A DNA stretch of 64,000 nt from Hymenochaete sp. R1 (GCA_019400425.1 JAFREE010000011.1:275591-339590); one strand, 5' to 3'. Shown: positions 10,990 through 23,045, counted from the stretch's first letter. The notes: generated by a model from the letters alone, not told the origin. Translations and numbers: made by a program.

Positions 10990-12422
10990 ATGTCCTACCG
11001 GGACCCATACTATTCTCAAGAGCACACCTACAATGACTCTCCAGACTATGACCCATACGGCAACAACTACCAACGGCACCCCACCTACGACCAGAGCGGG
11101 TATACTGATGACGACCGTGATCGTTTTGGAGCACCGGGGGATGGCAACAGGTACGGGGAGGCACCTGTACGTTCTGGGACGCTAAGCGACCGCCCGAGAG
11201 AGAAGGGTAGATATGATGATGCAGGTTTCCCTCCTGCGTTGGGGCCACCTAAGTGAGTAAAGCTGAGCTAGGGAAAGGAGAGCAAATAATTTCGGGAATC
11301 GCTGACGTCGCTCGCGCGCATTCACTTACAGGCATACCGGCGGGTTCCGGATATGGCGTAAAGACCAGTATAATGGCATGTGGACAAGAGTGCGTGTTTT
11401 CCTAAGCTTGGACGTAGTTGTGGATTATGAATGATTCTGTATATATAGGGCGGGAGGGGCAAATGCTGCCTGCGATTCTTCTGTTGCTCGCTTCTCATCT
11501 TCATCTTCCTCCTTGTCAGTATCATTCTGACTCTCGGCATCGTAAGTTTCGTTCTTCCGCTCTCTCTTAAAGGAATTAACAACTGTGCTTGGAAGTGGAT
11601 TCGCCCACCCGACATTGCCATCAATAGCGTCGGGTTGAATTCGACGGGCGGAAGTCCAGTGCGTGTACTATCGAATACCAATATTACTCTTGAACTTGAA
11701 CACACTATAAATGTCAGGTTTCCGTTTCATCATCATCGTTCACCCTCAATCTGGGTGTAAGCATAACGTATGTAACCTCTGATGGTGCACTGTACCGGGG
11801 CTCAAACATTTTTACAGGGTTGACAATCCGAACTATTTCGATGTCGACTTCAAGGAGATCAAAGTTGAAGTGTGTAAACCTATCTTTTCGTCCCCGTCAT
11901 TTTAGCAGATAGCCCCTTGAAACTGTTCTGACGAAACATTTGCGCAGTTGTCATATCCAACGAACAACATGGACCTTGGCGGTGGCCAGAAAGACAACAT
12001 CAAGTTCCGCTCAAATACCGAAACGACATTCAACTTTCCCTTCGAGTTGGATTACAAGACATCTGAAGACACAAATATGGTTGTCTTGCAGGACCTGTTG
12101 AGCAAATGCGGTATCACAGGTGGAACGAAGCAAGATATCACAGTCGATTATAAGATTACAGTAAGTGTTGAGTTAGCTTCAGTGGCTTATCATTGTTAAC
12201 GCGATTTGATGTGTGCGATGAAGCTCGGCCTCAAAATTCTATTCTTCAGTATCCCACCGTCGTTTAGCAGCTCATTCAGCTTCGAATGTCCCATTTCGCA
12301 GAGCGATATTGAAGTTCGTAAATCCACAACTTTGATCGTTTCCCAGATGTGATTACTGAACCTTTGACTCGTAGGGGTTGTTGCAAGGCTCGGGGTTGAA
12401 CATACCAGAAGTGAGCGGCTGA
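10990..12422 (+). CDS. LEA2-like single-pass membrane protein
   Basis: Nine short exons can be joined. The N-terminal 90 residues are Tyr/Asp/Arg-rich and probably cytosolic. A basic, cysteine-flanked segment (KCCLRFFCC) then leads into one transmembrane helix (LLIFIFLLVSIILTLGI). The lumenal or outer part has the strand pattern of an LEA_2 domain: PPDIAINSVGL, LGVSITVDNPNYFDVDF, then LSYPTNNMDLGGG and the late ITVDYKITLGLK. It ends IPEVSG-stop at 12422. The layout resembles plant NDR1/HIN1-like proteins and uncharacterised fungal membrane proteins. The cysteines beside the helix are candidate palmitoylation sites. Role unknown. The intron after exon 1 starts at about 11252. Many splice joins were inferred from frame alone. 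Confidence 0.65.
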
Positions 12423-13151
12423 GTCCCGTTCTAACGTGGTTGTATCATCTGCGCTAGTCTTGCTCAAAAGACATATTTTCGTGCATCTGATTAATCATGC
12501 AAACACTCTCATCACTACCTCTTCTTATTCATGGACAACGTAATTCATAGTAAATTGTTTTTCAATACAAAATGGACTTGACTCGCGTCGATCTTTCTTC
12601 CTTTACTCGTTGACTTTGATTGCTCTGATTCGATCCGAGGCCCGGATTCGAAACAAGGCCGCGCTGTGGGTCCCTCGATTCCTTCGAAGAAATTTTACCA
12701 GTCATATCCCCGTTCCTTGATTTTCTCTCTCCGCTGACGTGCTGCATCAGCAAACGAAAGCAAAGTAAAGTCGAGAGGTATCTAAATCTACACCCTCGTC
12801 ACTCTTGTACAGATCCCCAACAATGTCCTGTCTTTTACTTTTTTGCAACGAGCACCTGCTCTTCCCTTTTATTCCTGTCATTCACAGTGAGTACCCTTGT
12901 TCGTCAATACTCACACCTTGATTCAAACGCTGACCGACTGACCACAGTATTGCGAGTAGTCACCTGATACATCAGCTATCTACTCCTCGCCACATTCAAC
13001 AAATACCAGCTCACTCATTTCGATCTTGAAAGCCACCACCTACTCGTCCAAGTCTGACCATTGTAAGTCATCATCCCTGCCTTAGCTTTCTATGTCGCTG
13101 TTTTGAATCAGAGCAATAAACTCCTACAGATACACACCTTCTATTGATTTA
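12423..13151. other. Family A2 promoter and spliced 5' leader
   Basis: This 730-nt gap holds the A2 promoter element (12748-12765). It also holds two probable 5'-UTR introns: GTGAGTACC near 12889 to an ACAG near 12947, and GTAAGTCATC near 13063 to CTACAG near 13130. I see no coding sequence. Confidence 0.45.
12748..12765 (+). promoter_or_regulatory. Family A promoter element (A2)
   Basis: The sequence CAGCAAACGAAAGCAAAG lies 387 nt before the A2 ATG, in the gene's direction. The TATA-like GTATCTAAAT begins about 12 nt after it. This is the short form of the element, without the extra 10 nt (GCAATGAAGC) seen at A1 and A4. Confidence 0.55.
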
Positions 13152-13787
13152 ATGTCAAATCAACCAGAACAGAGTCAGGCTTCTTTGGATACTCTTGGTC
13201 TTAGTACCCCGAGCTCCAGCAAAAGCTGCACTGAGAGAGGGAAGAGGAAAAAGGACGACTCTAGCGGTCCCCCGCCAAAATGTGTGCAGAAAGGATTGCC
13301 CTCTGCGACGTACGACCTTTATCACAAGAGATGCAAAGCGATGTATCAACGCCGATCGCTAATTCTCGGAACACCAGCTAGAGATGGGACGGCAAGCCAA
13401 ATCATCGATATCATCGAAAAAGTGTGGTTACCTATGGATAAACTACGTGTAGACAGGAACTCTGTTGTTTCTACTTTTCGCAAACACCCTGAGGCATCAC
13501 TTCCTAACCCTAAGCTCCCTCGGTACAATACGATTGAAGCCAAGTTCGGAGAATTGGTGACTGCAAAGGCTACTCTTAGCAGAATGGTAAATACTCTGCC
13601 GGAATCCGGATGGCAGACATATGTTGACGAATATGAAAAGGTGAGCTGCGCATTGTTGAAAGAACTGCATGTATCGGAAGCAGATGCACTTGCGTACGGG
13701 ATGGGGGACCTGTCAGAGCCACCTTTCGAGGAGACAGAGGAAGAGCAGTTTGAACGGGGTTGGGTGGATTTTATTGATGATACGTAG
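13152..13787 (+). CDS. Family A paralogue A2 (unknown function)
   Basis: A single-exon 211-aa protein. It keeps the family plan: MSNQPEQSQAS start, basic stretch (RGKRKKDDS), then YDLYHKRCKAMYQRRSLILG followed by TPARD and a KVWLPMDKLRVDR helix. The later KFGELVTAKATLSRM block and the terminal LHVSEADALAYGMGD are also present. Compared with A1 it has a few extra residues (TASQI) before the 'IIDIIEKVW' helix. Its MYQRRSLILG is closest to A5 (LHRYRSLILG), which suggests A2 and A5 form a subgroup. The 5' leader appears spliced. No domain is recognised and function is unknown. Confidence 0.7.
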   Translation: MSNQPEQSQASLDTLGLSTPSSSKSCTERGKRKKDDSSGPPPKCVQKGLPSATYDLYHKRCKAMYQRRSLILGTPARDGTASQIIDIIEKVWLPMDKLRVDRNSVVSTFRKHPEASLPNPKLPRYNTIEAKFGELVTAKATLSRMVNTLPESGWQTYVDEYEKVSCALLKELHVSEADALAYGMGDLSEPPFEETEEEQFERGWVDFIDDT

Positions 13788-14176
13788 GTAGAATCTCAGA
13801 ACCTACTGTCGAAGTGCACGGGGGAAATGGCATAAGTTAACCTCATTTATATATAAAAAATCTCAAGCCGAGGCTGGCTACTAGTAAACCGATGAGTTGG
13901 CAATCTAGCTCATGCTTTTTGCTTAGACGACGCTATCCAATCTAGCTTTTGAATAAAACCCCTAGCTGACCATCTCAATCTTAATCATAATCATCCCATT
14001 AGCTACTGGTAGAAGACATCTCCAGCACGTAGAGTCAATGGGCAAAGTTGTGCTAGTACTCACTGGCATTTACTTCCTAAAGTATTATGTCAGCAAGTAC
14101 TAAGAGAGCAAAGTGCATGCATACATGTACTTCCACTAGTATTACTTTTTCAGCCTTCTTTGCTGAGGGATTATAG
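13788..14176. other. Intergenic between A2 and A3
   Basis: An AT-rich spacer with a TATATATAAAAAA run near 13850. I see no gene or clear repeat. Confidence 0.4.
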
Positions 14177-14216
14177 CCAGCAAGCGAAAGCAAAGGCGCT
14201 TGACCAGTATAAAAAC
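14177..14216 (+). promoter_or_regulatory. Family A promoter element plus TATA box (A3)
   Basis: CCAGCAAGCGAAAGCAAAG at 14177-14195 is followed 12 nt later by TATAAAAA (14208-14215). The element is 305 nt before the A3 ATG and is the cleanest example in the window. Confidence 0.6.
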
Positions 14217-14499
14217 CTTCCCCCCTACCGGGCCTACCCTTCAAAGCATTGTCATAAGCTTTCTTGCAACCAGACCTGCTCTTATATTCTCCGAGCGGGT
14301 GCTTTCCAATCCTAAGATCACCCTCATATTTTCACGACTCAGTCTATCAGTCAACTTCTCGCCACATTCTGTGACTTCTGTTGATCGACGAGATCTAACC
14401 AAGTCAGTCCTTCCTTCACTCTGCCCAGTTCTTTGATCTAAGACTAAAAATAGGTTTTCTCCGTAGCCCCTTATCACTCATTTCACCCCTGCCATATCG

Positions 14500-15186
14500 A
14501 TGTCTGAGCAAACGGAGCAGCAGGCAGCGGCCTCAGTCCCTTCGGCTTCCGTCGGGAGCGGTACGAAGAGGAAGAGGGATGGAAGAAAAGACGATCCCAA
14601 TGACTCGAATGAGCCTCGGTCGAAGCGCCCGAGCCAGAGCAAAAAACTCAGTACGTTCGAGACTTACTGCTTGAAGTGCAAAGACGTGCATCGTGGCCTC
14701 ATGAAGATTCTCGGAACAACGGATGCGGACGCAAACGCTATCAACGCACTTTGGGGACCAGTAGCTGTAGCTAAAGACCGACGCAACCACGTCATTCGTA
14801 ATCTGAGAAAACAAGGTACGACGGTTGATACGGATAATAATGTACCGGATAGCGGCATTCCAAATTTTGGTGTCGTCAACAAGATGTTCAATGAGTCACT
14901 TTCGAAGGCAAAGACACAAGTTACCACATACGCTCAGAAGAATAGCGATAGTGATGTCACTCAAAGGCTTGTAAACGACTATCACTCGAAACGACAAAGC
15001 ATTCTAGACAATTTAGGTATTAGCGCCGAAGAAGCCCTTGCATATGGGGACGACACTGCTTCACCGGAAGTGACTGAGAAGGTGATGAACGCAGGTGCAG
15101 ATGCTGCACAAAGTGGCACAGGAGAAGGAGCATCGACTCTTTCTGTGCCGAACCAAGAAGCTGCATCTGAGCAGGTCGGTAACTGA
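14500..15186 (+). CDS. Family A paralogue A3 (unknown function)
   Basis: A single-exon 228-aa protein, the longest of the five. It starts MSEQTEQQAAAS and has a strongly basic region (KRKRDGRKDD, RSKRPSQSKK). The core is CLKCKDVHRGLMKILGTTDA, then NALWGPVAVAKDRRNHVIRN and DSGIPNFGVVNKMF. The end of the core is LGISAEEALAYGDD. The last 45 residues are an Ala/Glu/Ser-rich tail not shared with the other copies. The common HC in the core is KC here, and TPDKD has become TTDAD. Start is fixed by the shared MSxQ opening. Function unknown. Confidence 0.7.
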   Translation: MSEQTEQQAAASVPSASVGSGTKRKRDGRKDDPNDSNEPRSKRPSQSKKLSTFETYCLKCKDVHRGLMKILGTTDADANAINALWGPVAVAKDRRNHVIRNLRKQGTTVDTDNNVPDSGIPNFGVVNKMFNESLSKAKTQVTTYAQKNSDSDVTQRLVNDYHSKRQSILDNLGISAEEALAYGDDTASPEVTEKVMNAGADAAQSGTGEGASTLSVPNQEAASEQVGN

Positions 15187-16216
15187 GGTCGGATTTTGGC
15201 CAGTATATGATTGTGGGTATTGTCTACGAGACTTACAGATGCATGTACATTGATTTGGAGGATAGATACGGAGGATAGATACGGATGTCGGATTGGATCC
15301 TGTCCCATAGGCCTAACTCTACGTTCAAGAATTGCCATTAAATTGCATTCTAACTATAGTCACTCACTTTGCTATCTTTCCCGTCCCGTAAAACTCGACG
15401 CTAAGAAAAGGTTGAATTAAGTATACTGACGTACGAGGAATGGTATCATCATTTTAAATCCGGACCTGGGGCGTACCAAAATCATGGTTGCTGAATACAG
15501 AGCCAGGTGATAGGAAAGAATCATTCCGTGAGTCGTATGAACCAGATTCGAGCATACGTTTATAATAATTGTTGAGTACATGGTGACCCTATCAATACTC
15601 TTGGTCTGAGATTGAAACGCGAAAAAAACTGACATACCTTGGTCAAATAACTGCTCATATTGTTACACGATTATTCATCGGTCTGAGCAAGGCCGATATC
15701 CGTACTCGAGCGTACTAGCCTCCCTTGTACCCTTGGAGGGATCGAACACGAGTTCATTGGTGAGAGATGTCTCAATATGTATCCCAAACGAACCTATGGC
15801 TAGGAAAGGGGCATCATGATGATTCTTCCGAGTCGAAACGGCGCGATGAAGGAAGCCGTGCGTCATGGTAAAATGGAAATAGTGTCGATCACAGAGCAAA
15901 CAAAAGCAAACAAAACAGGAACGTCTTTGGTCATGTTCTGAGTTACACTGTCAACTTCACTTTCGTTTTGTTTCTTCAAATTCTTTTCATTCTTCTCTCT
16001 ACGTGCTATTTCGTTTCTCGTTTCTTTATTCTCTGCTTCCGAATCAACTTGAAACGTAGTGGCTTCAACTGAAGTGACAGGCGGCGGCGACGACAACAAC
16101 GAAGGCGAGAATCTTGGACGAATAGTGCATTTGACATTCGAGCACCCGAGCTTGGAACTATTTGATTTCGCGCGTTACTGCCCTATTTACCCACCCATCC
16201 GAGCCCAAGTCCGAGG
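15187..16216. other. 1-kb interval with only weak coding signal
   Basis: No recognised gene. On the minus strand an ATG at 16130 starts a hydrophobic, signal-peptide-like run (MHYSSKILAFVVVVAAA). A Glu/Lys/Asn-rich frame continues to about 15870 if a very short intron is removed, and another open frame follows at 15899-15675. A direct repeat, GGATAGATACGGA, sits at about 15262-15287. The proximity to the Sog2 start (16217) makes a real divergent gene doubtful. Confidence 0.25.
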
Positions 16217-19200
16217 ATGCTGGTGCTAACAAAAGAACATATAATTGACGCTATCGCTCGTTCAAATGATGAGGGTTGCACGCTTGACATCAGCAATAAG
16301 GAACTGGGGGATGTCGGGGAGCAGGGAGCCGAAGAGCTCGCGCAAGTAGGAAGAGGGGAGGACCTGTTGGACGAATGTAGAATTTTGAGGTGAGTTCATA
16401 TGTCATTCAGAATCATGAGGAGGTCTCAACTGACGGAACTGGCCTCGTGAATTGCCGAATGATGAAGAATCGCGTTGGTGGGCAATTACCTCTCGTCGCT
16501 TCCGATGGCATTCCAACGTTTATCGCGCTTACGATACTTGACTCTGCGCTCTAATGCATTTTCGGTATTCCCAGAGGTGGTGAGTGAGCTTTCTTATGCT
16601 CTGTACTCTTTCATGAACTAACACACTGGACAGCTCACTACCATGCCCTCATTGGAAATACTGGACTTCAGTCGCAACAAGATCAGAGGCTTTCCATCCA
16701 ACCCAGGGACTCTCGTCACTCTTCGCGTATGTTACACACTGTGAATTCATATAATCCGAAATCTAATATTATCACTCTTCAACAGGTCTTGTCGGTTAGC
16801 CGAAACGAAATACGAAAACTACCATCCTATTTATCCAAGTTTAAGAACTTGACTGTCCTCAAAGCCGATCACAACCCGATCGAATGGCCCCCTCAGACAG
16901 TCATGGAATCTAAAGGCAGTTTGGAAGACTCAGAGGTTATGCACGGCTGGGTTAGGTCAATGAAGGAATGGATGGCCGAACAACATGTTGAGGACGAGAA
17001 GGTGAACGCTCAATCCGAGACAAAGGCTATAGATTCGGACAAGACTTCACACACTCGAAACATCTCCCTGGAGTCGGAAAGCTCGATTTACTCCACTTCA
17101 TCGTACAGGAACTCCCTTGATAAAGATGAATTACCTCGTGAACTTGAAATGCCTCCTCCGATCAACACCAATGACATATCGCCTTCAGCGGAGACCGCAC
17201 TCTCAACCTCGCCTGAATCGTATTTACCTACACCAGAGGACTCATTACCCTCTGCTGCTCTGAGAGATGACGCCGAACGTCCTGAAGACAGCCGCCATGG
17301 GAGAAATGACTCGGAACTCCAGTCTACAGCAGAACATCCGAATAATGTCAACCAGCCGAACGGTCGATTGACAATTCAGAAAAGTCTACCTGACTTGCGT
17401 TTCGCCAATGGTCGCTCGCACGGGCACCTTATTCCTCCAACAAAAGCTCGTAGGTCACCCAGCTCAGACATTCAAAAGGTGGCATCGAATGAGAGCTTTT
17501 CGTCCATCACAGACATTTCTATTAATGCTTTCGAAACTCCCCTTCGTAACAGACCTTTGAGATCGATAAAACCAGGTCACGAACACTCACCCTCCGCCTT
17601 GGATCGTGGTCCTCCCTCGATGGATGTTGAGCGAAACTCATACTTCCGGCGGCTATCAACTTTACCTACCTCTACGATAACGCGCATGACTCCTGGGTCA
17701 TTGTTATCCGTCGTAGACGGAATTCGTGGTATCCTCTTCGCAGTGTCCCAAATCTACCAAACCTTGCAGCTATATACTATGTACTGCATTGACGAACGAC
17801 TGTCCATCATTCTCATGAAAGTGCTTAATCCTGCTTCCTCCTGCCTTCAGCAATTAATCGACGCCCTGGATAAATTTGATTCGTTGAGCAAACGAGGTTG
17901 CCCGCCCCCAAACGTCTGTAGAAGGCTAATTGAAACTTGCAAAGACAACGTCGTTATGTTCAGCAAGGCGGCGGGTGTTCTTGCCTTACAGCTCAAGGTC
18001 CTTACTCTGCGCGACGATGTCAGATATTCCCGACATATGTTACTTGTCATCTACGGAGCGACGGCAGAAATATCACATGCATGGTCTGATATCGCCCCTC
18101 GGTTGGATTCAATAGAATATCTCATTCGGGACGATGGGTCATCCCCGCTCTCGAGTCCAGGCATGCCAACCCCAACCCCATCGAAAGCGACCCCGTCTAA
18201 GTCGCATTTTGTTTCGCATGCTTCATCCAATCGTGTTATGATACCATCTATAGAGGAACAACCTGAACCACCGGCACTTCCTCCGTCTAAGTTCCCTCCG
18301 CCGCCTCTGACTCGTTCATATACGGATCACCCTCAGCTCTTGAACTCCATGTCATCCTCGCCGTTGCCACAGCCTGGAGCTTTGGCCATGAAGAGGCCGA
18401 CACAGTCCGAGGGTCGTACTCGAATCAACCGAAGACACGCTGGATCTTTCAGCGTCGAGGACGTTGAAATTGGGAAGTCCTTGCCATCGAACTACGATTT
18501 TCCTGCTTTAAGAGGAATCGCTTCCAACGGGTCAAATACACCAACCGGGCGAACTATAACGGGACCCTCGAGGAACGCAACAGCTACACCAGGTTCCATT
18601 CCTCCCCTATCCTCCTCCCCTTTCTCCCCGCCTTTACCAGCATCATCCCATTCCCGGCAGAATTCTGCCCAGAATGGCGTTTCCGGCATCCCAATTACGG
18701 GTTCAAAGCTATCCGATATGAGTCAACTTGTACCTCCAACACCACCGTCCTCTACATCCTCGGCTAATCTAAGCTCGAACTCAACTACGGTGGTAGACAA
18801 AAGGGCTACGGAAGCAATGGCCAGCGCCGTTAGCGCCGCGCCAGCTGTCTGGGCCATGCTTGAGGAGATCGTTGCCTCGGGTGGGATGTGCATGTCTGGT
18901 TCTCCCGTAAACTTGAACGCAGGCCTTGCAAAAGCGCAGGCAGTGACGCAACGACTTGCGGAAAACATTCGAGCGACGCAAGAGGGCGATGTGGATGCAG
19001 ATAGGAGAACCTTGAGGGCGGACGCTCACGCGTTTATCAAGGTTAGGCACTTTCTAATGTACTTGATGCTTCAGTGATTAACCAGTGATGTGTTTGTAAT
19101 ATCTAGACGGTCATCTCACTTTCAAAGATCGTGAAAGAGCATGGGTCGGCTCATCATTTGACGGGCCAGCTTCGCAGTGAAATAGCAAAACTTACGAACG

Positions 19201-19700
19201 CCACGCAAGAGTTCGTGATGCTCATGCATGTTACATCGACTCCGACTCCGAGGTCCTCCTCACCAAATCAAATGAACGGTGCCAGTCCTTCAGCAACTCC
19301 CAGTATCAACGCGACTCCAACCCCAGCTCCATCAAGCGGCCAGTCTCCCTACATGGGCAATCTTGGATCTCCGGACGATAGGTCTTCGTCCACATTGACC
19401 GCCGGTAACGGTTCGTTTTCCCGAAGTCGGAGCGCGCAGCCATCTGCAAGTTCCAAACTACTGACCAACTCTGCACCTAGGAGTGCCCTACCGCACCAAC
19501 AGTCTTTCAAGTTGCCTCCTGCAACTCCGATTCCTAGCCCTGGCTTGGGGTCTGGATCAGGGCTGGGTCCTGCTTTAGGACCGGGATTGGGCGTCGGTAC
19601 AAGGCCGGGTGGAAGTTTAGGGAGTATACATACGTCCCACATGCGGTATAGAAATGGTGATGTATCATTCGAAGCAGGAGTTATGACAGAAGGATCATAA
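16217..19700 (+). CDS. SOG2: Sog2-like leucine-rich-repeat protein of the RAM/MOR pathway
   Basis: Five exons give roughly 1,070 aa (introns about 16390-16467, 16578-16634, 16726-16785, 19042-19107). The first 200 residues are leucine-rich repeats (e.g. LSSLPMAFQRLSRLRYLTLR, then LEILDFSRNKIRGFP and LSVSRNEIRKLP). A Ser/Pro-rich linker follows. The SOG2 domain then starts near RMTPGSLLSVVDGIRGILFA and runs through PPNVCRRLIETCKDNVVMFS. It continues, after a Pro-rich insert, with AMLEEIVASGG and, past the last intron, the helical KIVKEHGSAHHL region. Sog2 homologues scaffold the NDR kinase module (Cbk1-Mob2 with Kic1 and Hym1) in polarised growth and septation. The C-terminal tail contains Gly/Leu/Pro repeats. 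The start MLVLTKEHIIDAI is the only one that opens the first repeat. Confidence 0.85.
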
Positions 19701-20420
19701 CGAGAAGTCGATACTCTTTCGTTGTCCTGAACTCTAGGATATTTTCCATCTGGGTAGCTTGTGCGCTCACGCAGAGTCGTGCTCCAGACCTCCACCTCGG
19801 AGGTTTCATGATCTTTATTCATTCTCTTCATTGCTTGTCCAAATTTTCTTGTGTTGCTTCCGCCATGTATTCTACACGTCCATCTTGTTGCTCATCGCAT
19901 ATTCCCGTTTTCTTCTTGCTTTCTTTCTTTTCATGTTCAACACAACAGCATTCCTGGATAACAATATTCACAACATTTCCTACAAGCTCCTTTTTTATCT
20001 TTTTCCTAAGATCAACTAAGCATTAAGTGTATTATCTTCTTATTCGTTTCGTTCCACCAGCCTTACAATTTCAATGTTGAAGATAGAATTGCTAACTATC
20101 TTCAAAGTGTTGGAACCGATTGAAGACTATCTTCATAACCATTTCTCATTCCACTCTCGTTTCCTCATGCGTAGTTCGACTCACTACGTGCATCCTCATC
20201 AGATTTTCTTTGTCTCGTTTACATTCAAGGTAGTTTGTGATTGTTGGGTACTTTTGCATCTTGCCACTTCGAGTAAGATGCGAAACGCCGACTGTGCGCC
20301 CTTTGTAGGTATGAGATTTATTTCTAGACTTCAGAGCTCGATGTTGAATTGCACTCAACAGGTGCGGATGCTCACAGCGTCATTCACACTTGTTCGTTCG
20401 AATAGGATTGGTACTGGTGT
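19701..20420. other. Sog2 3' region, T/C-rich
   Basis: A pyrimidine-rich 3' flank with short ORFs only. The second half (20280-20420) may contain 5' exons of the uncertain gene downstream, but no join is convincing. Confidence 0.35.
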
Positions 20421-21578
20421 GTGGACGAATTCCAGCCGAGAATTTCGAGTGGATGCAGCCTTCAAGTTCCTGGGACATCCTCAGTTTTTCTGGAGTATTT
20501 ATCCGAAATGCGTGTGCACAAACGAGAGCTTTTCGCTCTGTTGCATGAGGAAACTCAAGAATGGACTAACTTGATGAAGCCCGCGAAAGTGCGAAGGTTC
20601 AAGTTTGCTGAGGATAAGGGGATTCGAACTCTACCCGTAGTTGTCCTTCCTCCTCCCAAACCTTCCAGCAAACTCGACTCACTCGATGTCAAAGTATTCG
20701 GTACGCGGCTCTTCTCGGCATTAAATTTCTCGTCAAATTGACGTTGAACTTGCATTCACATACTACTTCCGACCAATGTCCTTATAGGTCTGTTCGCACT
20801 CTTAAGGATTGCCGTCTTCCAAGCTACAGATCTCTTCGCTAGTATCATTAGGTTACGGTAAGCATGTATTCGTTCCCAAAATACCTCGAATTTTAAACTA
20901 GTGGCTTAGTTTCCTTGGTGCTTGACTCGGTCGTACGTTCCTCTAGACATGCCGAAAGAAGTTCATGCTCCTTCTCATTCGTCTCGGACGGCTGCGGCGG
21001 GCCGCGGTAGCGGACTTAGCCGTGGTAGCAGCAGGAAACGGTGTCGTGCAAATGCCATTCTTCCTCCGCAATCGTCATCATCCAATGCCTTGCAACTTGT
21101 AAATCCCTCGCACCAAACTGGCGGCGGCGGCACTAGATAACCTCGTCTTCCAAAGGCATACATTCCACTACCCGACTCCTTCCGAAACATTCATCATCCA
21201 CATCGGTTGCTTCATGATTTTCTCGATGACCAGCGTCGACTTCGCGATGAAGGAAATGACGACGAGCTCATCGTTTCGAAGGTAATCAAACTCGCTGGGG
21301 CGAACATCAGAGCGGCGCAAGCTAATGAAGAAGCCAGACATTTTTCTTGGCTCCTTGATCGGATCTTCCTGACGCTCTTCAGCCCCGAGCTCGCAAAGCA
21401 GTACGAGAACGAAGCGGTGGATGCGGACGGATGCATCACCAAAGTCAAAGACGTGTGGGTTGACGAACTCAAGCGCGTCTTGGAAAAGGATGTGGGGTTT
21501 TGGAGATCCAGAACTGGAGAATTTACTAAAGTGCAGGTAATGGCGAAGTATACCTCAATCATCCTCAGGCTTGAGTGA
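20421..21578 (+). CDS. Uncertain gene or decayed gene, unknown function
   Basis: Several open segments on the plus strand look coding but cannot be joined cleanly. One is 20421-20699 (HEETQEWTNLMKPAKVRRFK, then VVVLPPPKPSSKLDS). Another is 20789-20858 (LFALLRIAVFQATDLFASII), linked by a good GTACGC-to-ATAG intron. A third is 21156-21578 (an amphipathic frame with DELIVSKVIKLAGANIRAAQ and VKDVWVDELKRVLEKDVGFW). The middle segment (20948-21140) reads MPKEVHAP with a basic SRKRCRAN, but it lies out of frame with its neighbours and runs into stops. Either an exon is missed or the gene is broken. No family is recognised. Confidence 0.3.
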
Positions 21579-22148
21579 GGGCTGCCGCATGCGGACGAGG
21601 AAGCTGGTGCTAAGATGGTTGAGGAACTGAACAAGGAGAAGGCAGATTGGAGTGGCTATTCTTCTATGCACTTGCCATCGAATAACAAAGTAGGCGCAGA
21701 GCTATTAGAGATGTCTTTGTATTGGGCTCATCTACAAATTCGATGAACCGCCAGAGTGCCTAGATTTGGTCTCTACCTAAAGAAATGCAAATTTATCTTT
21801 CTCTTATTTCGATGCATTATGACAAGTATTAAAGAAGCGCTATTTAGTAAGTCAGGTGCGGGGGGAGGGTGTCACCGGTGGTGCTTCCATCCAACTTCCT
21901 GAAAACCATGCCTTCGCCTTGGTGAATTAATTTATTGTTGACTGCTAAAGGCCAGAGCGCAAGCTTCTAGTTTCTTCGTGGCACTCAGATACTCTCTGGT
22001 AAACCTTCAAGTGGTTCAGCGGTTGTGGCTTGTTCACCTCGAGCCGATGTGGCTTATAATTTTCAAACTCCGCGTGTGATAAAAAGGGAAGGTTGTCTTT
22101 GAGTTTGAGACAAAGGCCCTTTATTCTGTCCACTTCCACCTTCCCTCG
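21579..22148. other. Intergenic before the aprataxin pair
   Basis: No gene seen. A G-rich run (GCGGGGGGAGGG) occurs near 21857. Confidence 0.4.
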
Positions 22149-23045
22149 ATGTCTTTCGACAAGTCCCTTTTCAGCAAAATTGCAAGGCACTCGAACCCAG
22201 AGTCGTTCCCGCCGAACGTCTACATCGCCCATACAGAGAACACAATCACAATCTTCGACGCCTACCCAAAAGCGGACTACCACTTTCTCGTCATCCCTCG
22301 AGTGACCCAGGAAGGGCTCACACATGAGAAAGATGAGAGAGGAATTGATAGTGTGAAGACGACTAAGAATCTTTTGAATCTCAAAACGTTCTTTGGTGCC
22401 CCTGGAGTGAACAAAGAAGCTGCAAGAAAGTTTTTATTGCAGATGAAAGAAGACGCAGAAGCTCTGAGGAAGGAGATTGAGGAAGACATGAAGCTGCGGC
22501 GGAACTTCGTTTGGAAACTCTACTTCGGGTTCCACGCCATACAATCAATGGAGTTAGTTCTCGTTTCCTTCGTTCTTTGTCCGTTTTATTGTATCGAGGA
22601 ATTATGGCTCCTTTCTTCCTTCATTGTGCTTGTTTGTATTAATTTGCCATTTCAGCCACATCCATATGCACATCATCTCTGACGACTACTGCGGAAAGAA
22701 TCTGAACAAGAAAAGGCACTACAACTCCTTCCATCCCCAGCTTGGCTTCTTCCTCCACCTCGATGACGTCCTGTCTTGGTTCGACGGAGATACAACAACC
22801 CAGGACGTAGTTGCAGTGAGTCCCACGTTTCCTTTTCCAGTGGCTCTCAAGTCTATGAACGCTAAATTGCAATTTCAAATGTCGTTTAGAAGATCCAGTT
22901 GAATGAAGCAAGTTACATAAAGAAGCTCGAGGCGCCGCTTCGCTGTGTTCATTGCGAAGATTATCGAGCACACGTACCTGGATTGAAGAAGCACCTTCAA
23001 GAACATTTCGACGACGCCCAAGCCGAGCATAGCCGAGATGAATAA
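22149..23045 (+). CDS. HNT3: Aprataxin-like HIT/zinc-finger protein, copy 1
   Basis: Three exons (22149-22552, 22656-22815, 22890-23045) give 239 aa, close to fungal aprataxins. The N-terminal part has YPKADYHFLVIPR, the usual HIT-fold strand. The splice at 22552/22656 assembles SMDHIHMHIIS, an intact HIT triad (H-x-H-x-H). NKKRHYNSFHP and GFFLHLDDVL follow, typical of the aprataxin DNA-binding face. The last exon has a C2H2-type zinc finger: RCVHCEDYRAHVPGLKKHLQ then EHF. Aprataxin removes AMP from aborted 5'-adenylated DNA ends left by failed ligation. The start matches the second copy's layout. A paralogue lies 600 nt downstream in the same direction. Confidence 0.88.
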
